In this document: piece after piece, positions 26,972 through 35,692 of the stretch | Layout: the number at the start of each line of letters is the position of its first letter | Position numbering within the stretch: position 1 is the first letter of the stretch | NCBI GenBank assembly: GCA_900472485.1 | Contig: UCII01000034.1 | Coordinates: 124,001-188,000, forward strand | Length of the DNA stretch: 64,000 bases | Source: Hyphomicrobiales bacterium | GTDB lineage: Bacteria; Pseudomonadota; Alphaproteobacteria; Rhizobiales; Rhizobiaceae | Reading direction: 5' to 3' | Notes under the pieces: generated by a model | The model's input: the letters and a program-made list of their open reading frames with translations, nothing else | What the model was told of the DNA's origin: nothing | Databases searched by the model: none | Made by a program: the position numbers and the translations under genes

Positions 26972-27316
26972 CGCAAGTGCTTAAATTTCGGTAAAGCCTT
27001 GTGGGGTCAGTTAAATAATTACCATTTGCGAATGGATCGGCTCGGAACATCGGGGCGCCTTAGCTACGTTAACCCATGGAAAAATATGAGAAATGCCGCT
27101 TTACTCGCTTCCAGGGCTTTGACGTTCAGCAGGTGTGCCGAAGATTTTGATGAATGCGCCGCGTTGCTGCATAAGCCGGCTATGGGAGAGAATCAGCAAT
27201 CACGTTTGCGAGATTGCCTTCGGTCTGTGTCGTGTGCTGCCGGTGTTCCACGCTTCCATCTTGAATTGCGCCGGGGATGAGCGCAAATCTGCGTCCGCAA
27301 GCAAACAGGAGAAGCC
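26972..27316. other. Non-coding gap between lexA and the VOC gene
   Basis: 345 bases beyond the SOS box. A reading frame from GTG 26966 stays open for 104 codons on the plus strand but has no ribosome-binding site and no recognisable motif; I do not call it. Apart from the AGGAGA ribosome-binding site of the next gene I see no structured element here. Confidence 0.4.
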
Positions 27317-28204
27317 ATGATTTCGTCTCCGCATCCGCTGGATCATCTCGTGCTGCCGACCGTCAACATCGCTCTGGCGCGCGAACGTCTCGGCAAGCTC
27401 GGTTTCACGGTAGCTCCGGATGCGCGCCATCCCTTTGGCACGCAGAATGCCTGCGTCTTCTTTGCCGATAAAACCTATCTCGAACCTCTGGGCGTCGCAT
27501 CTCCGGAGCAATGCGAAAAGAGCATTATGGATGGGAATGTTTTCGTCGCGCGCGACCAGGCTTATCGTTTCCGAGTGGGGGAGGATGGCTTCTCGGCCGT
27601 GGTATTCGGTACGGATGATGCGGTGGCAGATGATAAGCGTTTCAAAGCAGCTGCTATTTCGGCGGGGCGAATACTGGATTTCTCCCGTCCGATGAAGATG
27701 CCAGACGGAACGGAAACCATGGCCGGCTTTCGTCTAGCCTTCGGTGCCGATCTGCGCGCGCCGGATTTTCTCACTTTTTGCTGTCAGCGCATCAATCCGT
27801 TGCCGGCCGACCGCAGCGTGCTCGAGCGTCACGAAAACGGCGTGACTGGTATCGCGCGGGTAGCGCTTTGCGCGCTGAAGCCGACCGCTTATCGCGGCTT
27901 CTTCGAGGAGGTTGTCGGCGGGCCGCGTATTATGGAGCATTCCTTTGGTCTGACGATCAGGGCCGCCAATGCCGATCTGGAGATTTTGACGCCGGAAGGC
28001 ATGGAGGCGTTCTATGATCTGCCTGTCCGCACGAATGATCCGGGCCTCAGGGCGCGGGCAATCCTTTTCAAAACGCGCGATCTTTCCGTGACATCGTCGC
28101 ATTTCACTGCTAACGGCGTCACCTATACGCGTAAGAACAATCGTATATTGGCAAGACTGGCGCCCGGTGAGGGCGCGTTGTTCGCCTTCGAGGAGATAGT
28201 ATGA
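27317..28204 (+). CDS. VOC superfamily protein (Glyoxalase_3-like domain)
   Basis: 295-residue protein whose opening (PLDHLVLPTVNIALARERLGKLGFTVAPDARHPFGTQNA, in part) matches glyoxalase-like domain family 3, often annotated as VOC family protein. Two betaalphabetabetabeta modules are expected, about 5-135 and 145-290. The first His (DHLV) and a Glu in TYLEPLG may bind metal, but the substrate is unknown. An AGGAGAAGCC site precedes the ATG. The stop overlaps the kdsA start by 4 bases, so it is coupled to Kdo synthesis without an obvious biochemical link. Confidence 0.85.
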   Translation: MISSPHPLDHLVLPTVNIALARERLGKLGFTVAPDARHPFGTQNACVFFADKTYLEPLGVASPEQCEKSIMDGNVFVARDQAYRFRVGEDGFSAVVFGTDDAVADDKRFKAAAISAGRILDFSRPMKMPDGTETMAGFRLAFGADLRAPDFLTFCCQRINPLPADRSVLERHENGVTGIARVALCALKPTAYRGFFEEVVGGPRIMEHSFGLTIRAANADLEILTPEGMEAFYDLPVRTNDPGLRARAILFKTRDLSVTSSHFTANGVTYTRKNNRILARLAPGEGALFAFEEIV

Positions 28205-29040
28205 GCACGAATTCCGAAGTGACCGTCGGCGAAGGAGCCTCCAAGGTCCTCTTTTCCAACAGCGCGAAGCTCTCGCTGATTGCCGGCCCCTGCCAGATGG
28301 AAAGCCGCGATCATGCCTTTATGATTGCCGGCGTGCTCAAGGAACTCTGCGGCAAGCTCGGCATCGGCCTCGTCTACAAATCATCCTTCGACAAGGCCAA
28401 TCGCACATCGCTATCAGGTAAGCGCGGCATCGGCCTGGAAAAGGCGCTGGAAGTCTTTGAAGATCTGAAGAAGGAATATGGCTTTCCGGTTCTGACCGAT
28501 ATCCACACGGAAGAGCAGTGCGCCATCGTTTCCAAGACGGTCGATATCCTGCAGATCCCGGCTTTCCTGTCGCGCCAGACAGACCTTTTGGTCGCCGCCG
28601 CCAAGACCGGCCGCGTGGTCAACGTCAAGAAAGGCCAGTTCTTGGCGCCATGGGATATGAAGAACGTGCTTGCCAAGCTGAACGAAAGCGGCAATCCGAA
28701 CATCCTTCTGTGCGAGCGCGGCGCCTCCTTCGGCTATAATACGTTGGTCTCGGATATGCGCTCGCTGCCGATCATGGCAGCGATGGGCGCGCCCGTCATC
28801 TTCGATGCGACCCATTCCGTGCAGCAGCCAGGCGGACAGGGCGGTTCGACCGGCGGCGACCGCCGCTTCGTCGAGACGCTGGCCCGCGCCGCGGTCGCTG
28901 TTGGTGTCGCCGGTCTCTTCGTCGAGACACATGAGGACCCGGACAATGCGCCGTCCGACGGCCCGAACATGGTCTATCTCAAGGATATGCCGCGGCTTCT
29001 GGAAAAGCTGCTGGCCTTCGACGCTATCGCCAAGGCCTGA
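28201..29040 (+). CDS. kdsA: 3-deoxy-8-phosphooctulonate synthase (KDO-8-phosphate synthase)
   Basis: Condenses arabinose-5-phosphate with phosphoenolpyruvate to Kdo-8-phosphate for the LPS core. The 279-residue product shows LIAGPCQMESRDHA, VYKSSFDKANRTS, LTDIHTEEQCAIVSKTVDILQIPAFLSRQTDLL and FDATHSVQQPGGQGGSTGGDR segments of the DAHP synthetase I fold. A GAGGAG site lies in the end of the VOC gene, and the genes overlap by 4 bases. A weak hairpin (29107-29136) and a 12-bp palindrome CGATTTAAATCG (29148-29159) lie before eno. Confidence 0.97.
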   Translation: MSTNSEVTVGEGASKVLFSNSAKLSLIAGPCQMESRDHAFMIAGVLKELCGKLGIGLVYKSSFDKANRTSLSGKRGIGLEKALEVFEDLKKEYGFPVLTDIHTEEQCAIVSKTVDILQIPAFLSRQTDLLVAAAKTGRVVNVKKGQFLAPWDMKNVLAKLNESGNPNILLCERGASFGYNTLVSDMRSLPIMAAMGAPVIFDATHSVQQPGGQGGSTGGDRRFVETLARAAVAVGVAGLFVETHEDPDNAPSDGPNMVYLKDMPRLLEKLLAFDAIAKA

Positions 29041-29188
29041 AACGTAGCCGGCATTCAACAGGCTGACATGAACTTGCGTTACGGGCCTGCAGGAGTGCCA
29101 AATCGCGGCGCGGATCGCCATTGTAATTTCCGCGCCTTCGATTAAGACGATTTAAATCGATTTATAAACCAGCGAGCAGGAAGCTATC

Positions 29189-30463
29189 ATGACCGCAATC
29201 ACCGACATTATCGCCCGCGAGATTCTCGACAGCCGTGGCAATCCGACTGTCGAAGTCGATGTCTACCTCGAAGATGGCAGTTTGGGCCGCGCGGCGGTTC
29301 CGTCGGGTGCGTCGACCGGCGCACATGAAGCCGTCGAGCTTCGCGATGGCGGCAAGCGCTATCATGGCAAGGGCGTCGAGAAGGCCGTCGAAGCCGTCAA
29401 TTCGGAAATCTTCGACGCGATCGGCGGCATGGACGCTGAAAACCAGATCCAGCTCGACAACATCATGATCGAGCTTGACGGCACGCCGAACAAGTCGCGT
29501 CTCGGTGCAAACGCCATTCTCGGTGTCTCGCTCGCCGTCGCCAAGGCTGCTGCCCAGAGCGCCAACCTGCCGCTCTACCGTTATGTCGGTGGCGCTCATG
29601 CCCGTCTGCTGCCGGTTCCGATGATGAACATCATCAACGGCGGCGCCCATGCCGACAACCCGATCGACTTCCAGGAATTCATGATCCTGCCGATCGGCGC
29701 TGACTCGATCCGCGAAGCCGTCCGCATGGGTTCGGAAGTCTTCCACGTTCTGAAGAAAGAACTGGCATCGCAGGGTCACAACACCAACGTCGGCGACGAA
29801 GGCGGTTTCGCACCGGGCCTTTCCAGCGCTCCGGCAGCCCTCGACTTCATCATGAAGTCCATCGAGAAGGCCGGCTACAAGCCGGGTGACGAAATCGCTC
29901 TCGGCCTCGATTGCGCCTCGACCGAATTCTTCAAGGACGGCAAGTACGTTCTCGAAGGCGAAGGCCGCACGCTGGAATCCGGCGCCATGGCTGAATACCT
30001 TGCAGAACTCGCGGCCAAGTACCCGATCGTTTCGATCGAAGACGGCATGGCTGAAGACGACTGGGAAGGCTGGAAGACGCTGACCGACCTGATCGGCAAG
30101 AAGACCCAGCTCGTCGGCGACGACCTGTTCGTCACCAACTCCGCTCGTCTGCGCGATGGCATCCGCATGGGCGTTGCCAACTCGATCCTCGTCAAGGTCA
30201 ACCAGATCGGTTCACTGACCGAAACCCTCGACGCAGTCGAAACCGCGCACAAGGCCAACTACACGGCCGTCATGTCGCACCGCTCCGGCGAAACGGAGGA
30301 TTCCACGATCGCCGATCTCGCCGTTGCCACCAACTGCGGCCAGATCAAGACCGGCTCGCTGTCGCGTTCCGACCGTCTTGCCAAGTACAACCAGCTCATC
30401 CGCATCGAGGAAGCGCTTGGCCCGCAGGCAAAATATGCCGGCCGCTCTATCCTGCGCGGCTGA
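29189..30463 (+). CDS. eno: Enolase (phosphopyruvate hydratase)
   Basis: Interconverts 2-phosphoglycerate and phosphoenolpyruvate, the substrate of the KdsA encoded just upstream. The 424-residue product has typical motifs AREILDSRGNPTVEVDV, PSGASTGAHEAVELRD, PMMNIINGGAHADN, the catalytic-loop GDEGGFAP, and SHRSGETEDSTIADLAVA. It ends before a strong terminator at 30516-30541 and appears to have its own promoter in the 148-bp gap after kdsA. Confidence 0.98.
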   Translation: MTAITDIIAREILDSRGNPTVEVDVYLEDGSLGRAAVPSGASTGAHEAVELRDGGKRYHGKGVEKAVEAVNSEIFDAIGGMDAENQIQLDNIMIELDGTPNKSRLGANAILGVSLAVAKAAAQSANLPLYRYVGGAHARLLPVPMMNIINGGAHADNPIDFQEFMILPIGADSIREAVRMGSEVFHVLKKELASQGHNTNVGDEGGFAPGLSSAPAALDFIMKSIEKAGYKPGDEIALGLDCASTEFFKDGKYVLEGEGRTLESGAMAEYLAELAAKYPIVSIEDGMAEDDWEGWKTLTDLIGKKTQLVGDDLFVTNSARLRDGIRMGVANSILVKVNQIGSLTETLDAVETAHKANYTAVMSHRSGETEDSTIADLAVATNCGQIKTGSLSRSDRLAKYNQLIRIEEALGPQAKYAGRSILRG

Positions 30464-30515
30464 TATTTGATTTGTCGGATCCATCCGGATCCGAGGCAAA
30501 TTATCGCTTGGATCG

Positions 30516-30541
30516 AACCGCGCCTTCGGGCGCGGTTTTTT
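30516..30541 (+). terminator. Terminator after eno
   Basis: AACCGCGCC (30516-30524) pairs with GGCGCGGTT (30529-30537) around a stable TTCG tetraloop, followed by TTTT. Perfect 9-bp stem. Confidence 0.9.
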
Positions 30542-30681
30542 GTTGGTCCTCGCAGTTAGAGTCAACGGACGGTTAATCTCTGCGAGTTAAATTAGCTCTA
30601 GGTGTTTGATTTGATGTGATCTTGTTCGAGGCTGCGTGGGCTTTGGGGAGATTGCGTAAAGCCAGAGCGTTTCGAGCGAGT

Positions 30682-30993
30682 ATGTGGACAAAGTATCATA
30701 AGAAGAGAAGGTTCGGCCGTCTCATCCTTCCCGCCATCACCATCGCTTTTGTGAGCTACTTCGGTTACCATTGCATTCATGGCGACTACGGCCTGAAGGC
30801 GACCGAAGTTTTCGAGCAGCGCCGCATCGATCGCGCCAAGGAGCTGGCTGATCTTGTCGCCAAACGCGAACACCTTGAAAAGGAGGTTGCGCTGTTGAGC
30901 GACGGCTCCCTGGATAAGGATATGCTCGATCAATATGCGCGCTACCAGTTGACCTATTCCAAAGTCAACGAGATCGTCATCTTCAATAAATAG
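30682..30993 (+). CDS. Septum formation initiator family protein (FtsB/DivIC-like)
   Basis: 103-residue bitopic membrane protein: basic N-terminus, transmembrane helix about residues 12-31, then a periplasmic coiled coil (about 38-75, VFEQRRIDRAKELADLVAKR). This is the layout of FtsB, which joins FtsL and FtsQ in the divisome. ATG 30682 begins the basic MWTKYHKKRR segment; the longer ORF from 30616 adds an unlikely prefix. In alphaproteobacteria this gene usually lies between eno and pdhA, as here. Confidence 0.85.
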   Translation: MWTKYHKKRRFGRLILPAITIAFVSYFGYHCIHGDYGLKATEVFEQRRIDRAKELADLVAKREHLEKEVALLSDGSLDKDMLDQYARYQLTYSKVNEIVIFNK

Positions 30994-30997
30994 ACGC

Positions 30998-31025
30998 AAT
31001 TAACCGAATTCTGGTTAATTGAGTT
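30998..31025 (+). terminator. AT-rich hairpin terminator after the ftsB-like gene
   Basis: AATTAACC (30998-31005) pairs with GGTTAATT (31013-31020) with a GAATTCT loop, followed by GAGTTTTT. It starts 5 bases after the stop codon. Confidence 0.7.
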
Positions 31026-31150
31026 TTTGTGAGTTATATCAATAACTTGCAATGAATATGAGCCATGCAATTATAGCATTGCTGTGGCGGGTAATCTTCC
31101 CTATGTTACGCCTCACCATAAAACGAGGCTACTCACACAGGGAGGGTTGA

Positions 31151-32194
31151 ATGGCGCCGCGAAAAAACGCGACCGTTTCCAGCCGTAAGACAGCATCAAG
31201 ACCTGCCAAGGAAACCAATGGCGGCCCGATCGCAGATTTCGATCGTGATGCGGAGCTCAAGGCTTATCGTGAGATGCTCCTGATCCGCCGCTTCGAAGAG
31301 AAGGCCGGCCAGCTTTACGGCATGGGCTTCATCGGCGGCTTCTGTCACCTTTATATCGGCCAGGAAGCCGTCGTCGTCGGCATGCAGCTGGCGCTGAAAG
31401 ATGGCGACCAGGTCATCACCGGCTATCGCGACCACGGCCACATGCTGGCAACCGGCATGAGCGCACGTGGCGTCATGGCCGAGCTCACCGGACGTCAGGG
31501 CGGCTATTCCCGAGGGAAGGGTGGCTCCATGCACATGTTCTCCAAGGAAAAGAACTTCTACGGCGGCCACGGCATCGTCGGCGCACAGGTTTCCCTTGGC
31601 ACCGGTCTCGGCTTTGCCAACTGGTACCGCGGCAATGACAATGTCAGTGTTGCCTATTTCGGTGATGGTGCCGCCAACCAGGGTCAGGTCTACGAAAGCT
31701 TCAACATGGCGCAGCTCTGGAAGCTGCCCGTGATCTTCGTGATCGAGAACAATCGCTACGCCATGGGTACGTCGACGGCTCGCGCCACCGCTCAGGCCGA
31801 TTTCTCCAAGCGCGGCGCATCCTTCGGCATTCCCGGCATCCAGGTCGACGGCATGGACGTCCGCGCCGTCAAGGCTGCGGCTGACGAAGCCGTTGCGCAT
31901 TGCCGCTCCGGCAAGGGCCCGATCATCCTGGAAATGCTGACCTACCGCTACCGCGGTCACTCCATGTCCGACCCGGCGAAGTACCGTTCCAAGGACGAAG
32001 TGCAGAAGATGCGTTCCGAGCACGACCCGATCGAGCAGGTCCGTATTCGCCTGCTCGAAAAGGGTTGGGCGACCGAGGACGATCTGAAGGATATCGACAA
32101 GGATGTCCGCGATATCGTCGCAGACAGCGCCGATTTTGCCCAGAACGATCCGGAGCCGGATGCATCCGAGCTCTACACCGACATTCTGCTCTAA
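31151..32194 (+). CDS. pdhA: Pyruvate dehydrogenase E1 component, alpha subunit
   Basis: With PdhB forms the thiamine diphosphate-dependent E1 that decarboxylates pyruvate and acylates lipoyl groups. The 347-residue product has the ThDP-binding GDGAANQGQ ... IFVIENN motif, the RGHSMSDPAKYR phosphorylation-loop equivalent and the N-terminal MLLIRRFEEKAGQLYGMG. GGGAGGG precedes the ATG. It opens the run pdhA-pdhB-pdhC-hydrolase-lpdA. Confidence 0.98.
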   Translation: MAPRKNATVSSRKTASRPAKETNGGPIADFDRDAELKAYREMLLIRRFEEKAGQLYGMGFIGGFCHLYIGQEAVVVGMQLALKDGDQVITGYRDHGHMLATGMSARGVMAELTGRQGGYSRGKGGSMHMFSKEKNFYGGHGIVGAQVSLGTGLGFANWYRGNDNVSVAYFGDGAANQGQVYESFNMAQLWKLPVIFVIENNRYAMGTSTARATAQADFSKRGASFGIPGIQVDGMDVRAVKAAADEAVAHCRSGKGPIILEMLTYRYRGHSMSDPAKYRSKDEVQKMRSEHDPIEQVRIRLLEKGWATEDDLKDIDKDVRDIVADSADFAQNDPEPDASELYTDILL

Positions 32195-32210
32195 ATCGGG
32201 GAGGGACATT

Positions 32211-33593
32211 ATGCCCATCGATATTCTCATGCCCGCCCTTTCTCCGACGATGGAAGAGGGTACCCTTTCGAAATGGCTCAAGAAGGAAGGCGACAAGGTC
32301 GTTTCCGGTGACGTCATTGCCGAAATCGAAACCGACAAGGCCACCATGGAAGTGGAAGCCGTCGATGAAGGCACGATCGGCAAACTGCTGATCGACGCCG
32401 GCACCGAAGGCGTCAAGGTTAACACCAAGATCGCCATCCTCTTGCAGGACGGCGAATCCGCCGACGCCATTTCGTCCGCCAAGGCTGCCCCCGCTGCCGA
32501 GCCGGCAAAGACCGAAGCTCCTGCCGCCACTCCGGCGCCGGCTGCTGCACCGGTTCCGGCTAAGCCGAAGGCCGCTGCTGCTGCTGATCCGGAAATCCCG
32601 GCTGGCACGGAACTGGTGTCGATGACGGTGCGCGAAGCACTGCGCGACGCCATGGCCGAAGAAATGCGCGCCAATCCGGACGTCTTCGTCATGGGTGAAG
32701 AAGTTGCCGAATATCAGGGTGCCTACAAGGTGACCCAGGGCCTGCTGCAGGAGTTCGGCGCACGTCGCGTCATCGACACACCGATCACCGAGCACGGCTT
32801 TGCCGGTATCGGCGTCGGCGCTGCAATGGCCGGCCTTCGCCCGATCGTCGAGTTCATGACCTTCAACTTCGCCATGCAGGCGATCGACCAGATCATCAAC
32901 TCCGCCGCCAAGACGCTCTATATGTCCGGCGGCCAGATGGGCGCTCCGATCGTTTTCCGCGGCCCGAACGGCGCCGCGGCTCGCGTCGGTGCCCAGCACA
33001 GCCAGGACTACGCAGCCTGGTACAGCCACATTCCGGGTCTCAAGGTCGTCATGCCTTACACGGCAGCTGACGCCAAGGGTCTGCTCAAGGCTGCGATCCG
33101 CGATCCGAATCCGGTCATCTTCCTCGAGAACGAAATCCTCTACGGTCAGCATTTCGATGTGCCGAAGCTGGATAATTTCGTTCTGCCGATTGGCAAGGCC
33201 CGCATCCACCGTCCAGGCAAGGACGTCACGGTCGTCTCCTTCGGTATCGGCATGACCTATGCCACCAAGGCCGTCGCCGAGCTGGAAGCCCAGGGCATCG
33301 ATGTCGAACTCATCGACCTGCGCACCATCCGCCCGATGGATCTTCCGACGATCATCGAGTCGGTCAAGAAGACCGGCCGCCTGGTCACCGTCGAGGAAGG
33401 CTATCCGCAGTCCTCCGTCGGCACGGAAATCGCCACCCGCGTCATGCAGCAGGCCTTCGATTATCTCGATGCGCCGATCCTGACGATCGCTGGCAAGGAC
33501 GTACCCATGCCCTACGCCGCCAACCTCGAAAAGCTGGCGCTCCCGAGCGTCGCTGAAGTGGTCGATGCGGTGAAGGCCGTTTGCTACAAGTAA
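32211..33593 (+). CDS. pdhB: Pyruvate dehydrogenase E1 component, beta subunit with N-terminal lipoyl domain
   Basis: The 460-residue product joins a lipoyl domain (1-80; Lys43 in EIETDKATMEVEA is the lipoylation site), an Ala/Pro/Lys-rich flexible linker (about 85-135), and a transketolase-like E1-beta body (from TELVSMTVREALRDAMAEEM). Classic E1-beta subunits of about 330 residues lack the lipoyl part; the fusion is typical of rhizobia and relatives. ATG 32211 follows GGGGAGGG; the upstream ORF extension lies in pdhA. The pdhC start is 16 bases downstream. Confidence 0.97.
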   Translation: MPIDILMPALSPTMEEGTLSKWLKKEGDKVVSGDVIAEIETDKATMEVEAVDEGTIGKLLIDAGTEGVKVNTKIAILLQDGESADAISSAKAAPAAEPAKTEAPAATPAPAAAPVPAKPKAAAAADPEIPAGTELVSMTVREALRDAMAEEMRANPDVFVMGEEVAEYQGAYKVTQGLLQEFGARRVIDTPITEHGFAGIGVGAAMAGLRPIVEFMTFNFAMQAIDQIINSAAKTLYMSGGQMGAPIVFRGPNGAAARVGAQHSQDYAAWYSHIPGLKVVMPYTAADAKGLLKAAIRDPNPVIFLENEILYGQHFDVPKLDNFVLPIGKARIHRPGKDVTVVSFGIGMTYATKAVAELEAQGIDVELIDLRTIRPMDLPTIIESVKKTGRLVTVEEGYPQSSVGTEIATRVMQQAFDYLDAPILTIAGKDVPMPYAANLEKLALPSVAEVVDAVKAVCYK

Positions 33594-33608
33594 GGGGAGG
33601 GCTCATCG

Positions 33609-34973
33609 ATGCCTATCAACATCACCATGCCTGCCCTCTCGCCGACCATGGAAGAGGGTAACCTCGCCAAGTGGCTGGTCAAGGAAGGCGACAAGATCAA
33701 GTCCGGCGATGTCATTGCCGAGATCGAGACTGACAAGGCAACGATGGAAGTCGAGGCTGTCGATGAAGGCACCGTCGCCAAGATCGTCGTTCCTGCCGGC
33801 ACCGAAGGCGTGAAGGTCAATGCCCTGATCGCCGTGCTCGCCGCCGATGGCGAAGATGTCGCGGCTGCAGCTTCCGGCGCTGGCGCCGGTGCTGCTCCGG
33901 CTGCCAAGGAAGCTCCGAAGGCGGAAACAGCCTCTGCGGCTGCTCCGGCTCCGGCAAGCGTTTCGGCTCCTGCGGCTGCACCTGCACCTGCACCCGTTGC
34001 ATCGGCTCCGGCAGCAAACGACGGTCATCGCACCTTCGCTTCGCCGCTCGCGCGCCGTCTTGCCAAGGAAGCCGGTATCGATGTGACGGCGGTTTCCGGC
34101 ACCGGCCCGCATGGCCGCGTGGTCAAGAAGGACATCGAAGCTGCGGTTTCCGGCGGCACCGCCAAGGCTGCTCCCGCTGCCGCACCGGCTGCACAGCCGA
34201 TCGCTGCGGCCGCTCCGGCTGCGCCGAAGGGCATGTCCGAAGACGCCGTCCTCAAGCTGTTCGAGCAGGGCTCCTACGAGCTCGTGCCGCATGACGGCAT
34301 GCGCAAGACCATCGCCAAGCGCTTGCAGGAATCCAAGCAGACCATCCCGCACTTCTACGTCTCGGTCGATTGCGAGCTCGACGCGCTGCTGGCTCTCCGC
34401 ACGCAGCTCAACGATTCCGCGCCGAAGTCGAAGGATGGTGTGCCGGCCTACAAGCTCTCGGTCAACGACATGGTCATCAAGGCCCTGGCGCTGGCGCTGC
34501 GCGACGTTCCGGATGCCAACGTCTCCTGGACGGACAGCGCCATGGTCAAGCACAAGCATGCCGATGTCGGCGTTGCCGTCTCCATTCCGGGCGGCCTCAT
34601 CACCCCGATCATCCGCAGCGCCGAGCAGAAGACGCTCTCGACCATCTCCAACGAGATGAAGGACTACGGCAAGCGCGCCAAGGAGCGCAAGCTGAAGCCT
34701 GAGGAGTATCAGGGCGGTACGACTGCAGTGTCGAACATGGGCATGATGGGCGTCAAGAACTTCGCCGCCGTCGTCAACCCGCCGCATGCGACCATCCTGG
34801 CCGTCGGCGCTGGCGAGCAGCGTGTCATCGTCAAGAAGGGCGAAATGGTGATTGCCAACGTGATGACCGTCACGCTGTCGACCGACCATCGTGCCGTCGA
34901 TGGTGCGCTCGGTGCCGAGCTTCTGGCAGCCTTCAAGGGCTACATCGAAAATCCGATGGGGATGCTCGTCTGA
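33609..34973 (+). CDS. pdhC: Dihydrolipoamide acetyltransferase (pyruvate dehydrogenase E2)
   Basis: Transfers the acetyl group from lipoyl to CoA and forms the core of the complex. The 454-residue product has one lipoyl domain (1-80, Lys43 in an almost identical motif to PdhB), an Ala/Pro linker (about 85-135), the peripheral-subunit-binding domain (ASPLARRLAKEAGID, about 140-175), a second linker, and the catalytic domain ending with DHRAVDG (His427). The first 50 residues nearly duplicate those of PdhB, so the lipoyl module was probably copied between neighbouring genes. Confidence 0.97.
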   Translation: MPINITMPALSPTMEEGNLAKWLVKEGDKIKSGDVIAEIETDKATMEVEAVDEGTVAKIVVPAGTEGVKVNALIAVLAADGEDVAAAASGAGAGAAPAAKEAPKAETASAAAPAPASVSAPAAAPAPAPVASAPAANDGHRTFASPLARRLAKEAGIDVTAVSGTGPHGRVVKKDIEAAVSGGTAKAAPAAAPAAQPIAAAAPAAPKGMSEDAVLKLFEQGSYELVPHDGMRKTIAKRLQESKQTIPHFYVSVDCELDALLALRTQLNDSAPKSKDGVPAYKLSVNDMVIKALALALRDVPDANVSWTDSAMVKHKHADVGVAVSIPGGLITPIIRSAEQKTLSTISNEMKDYGKRAKERKLKPEEYQGGTTAVSNMGMMGVKNFAAVVNPPHATILAVGAGEQRVIVKKGEMVIANVMTVTLSTDHRAVDGALGAELLAAFKGYIENPMGMLV

Positions 34974-34998
34974 GCCTTGTTCTGACACGGAGGCATGA

Positions 34999-35640
34999 AT
35001 GACCAAGACTGTTCTGTGTTACGGCGACTCGTTGACATGGGGCTACAGTGCCGAAACGGTCGGCCGTCATGCCTATGAAGATCGGTGGCCGAGCGTGCTG
35101 CAAAAGGCGCTCGGCAACCTGGTACGCATCATCCCGGAAGGGCTGAACGGCCGCACGACTGCATTCGACGATCACCTCGCCGATTGCGATCGCAACGGCG
35201 CGAGGATCCTGCCGACGATCCTGCAGAGCCACAATCCGCTCGATCTCGTCATCATCATGCTTGGCACCAATGACATGAAGCCCGTTGTCGCCGGTTCGGC
35301 CTTTGCCGCTCTGCAGGGCATCAGCCGCTTGGTCCAGCTGGTGCGCAATCATGCCTGGGGGTTCGACTACGAGGTGCCCGATATCCTCATCGTCGCCCCG
35401 CCGGCGATCACCGAGACGGCCAATGCCGCCTTTGCGGCCAGCTTTCTCGGCGCAGTCAAGGAATCGGGCAAGCTGGCGACGCTCTATGGCGATCTGGCGG
35501 ATGAACTCGGATGCGGCTTCTTCGATGCCAATACGGTCGCCGTCACCACGCCGCTTGATGGCGTTCATCTCGATGCGGAAAACACCCGGGCGCTCGGTCG
35601 CGGCCTCGAGCCGATCGTGCGGATGATGCTCGGTCTCTGA
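34999..35640 (+). CDS. SGNH/GDSL hydrolase family protein (arylesterase-like)
   Basis: 213-residue cytoplasmic esterase of the SGNH family: the catalytic Ser11 lies in CYGDSLTWGY, Asn91 in LGTNDMK, and Asp187/His190 in LDGVHLD. There is no signal peptide. The sequence resembles arylesterases and acyl-CoA thioesterases such as the M. smegmatis acyltransferase/hydrolase group; the substrate is unknown. It sits between pdhC and lpdA within the pyruvate dehydrogenase run, 25 bases after pdhC, so it is probably co-transcribed. Confidence 0.88.
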   Translation: MTKTVLCYGDSLTWGYSAETVGRHAYEDRWPSVLQKALGNLVRIIPEGLNGRTTAFDDHLADCDRNGARILPTILQSHNPLDLVIIMLGTNDMKPVVAGSAFAALQGISRLVQLVRNHAWGFDYEVPDILIVAPPAITETANAAFAASFLGAVKESGKLATLYGDLADELGCGFFDANTVAVTTPLDGVHLDAENTRALGRGLEPIVRMMLGL

Positions 35641-35692
35641 TAAATTCAAGGCGCCGGCTCTGACCCGCCGCCAGCAATAAGGCAGGAAACAC

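Noticed and set aside
26966..27280. 104-codon plus-strand frame between lexA and the VOC gene
   Set aside because: Starts inside the SOS box with GTG, no ribosome-binding site and no motif.
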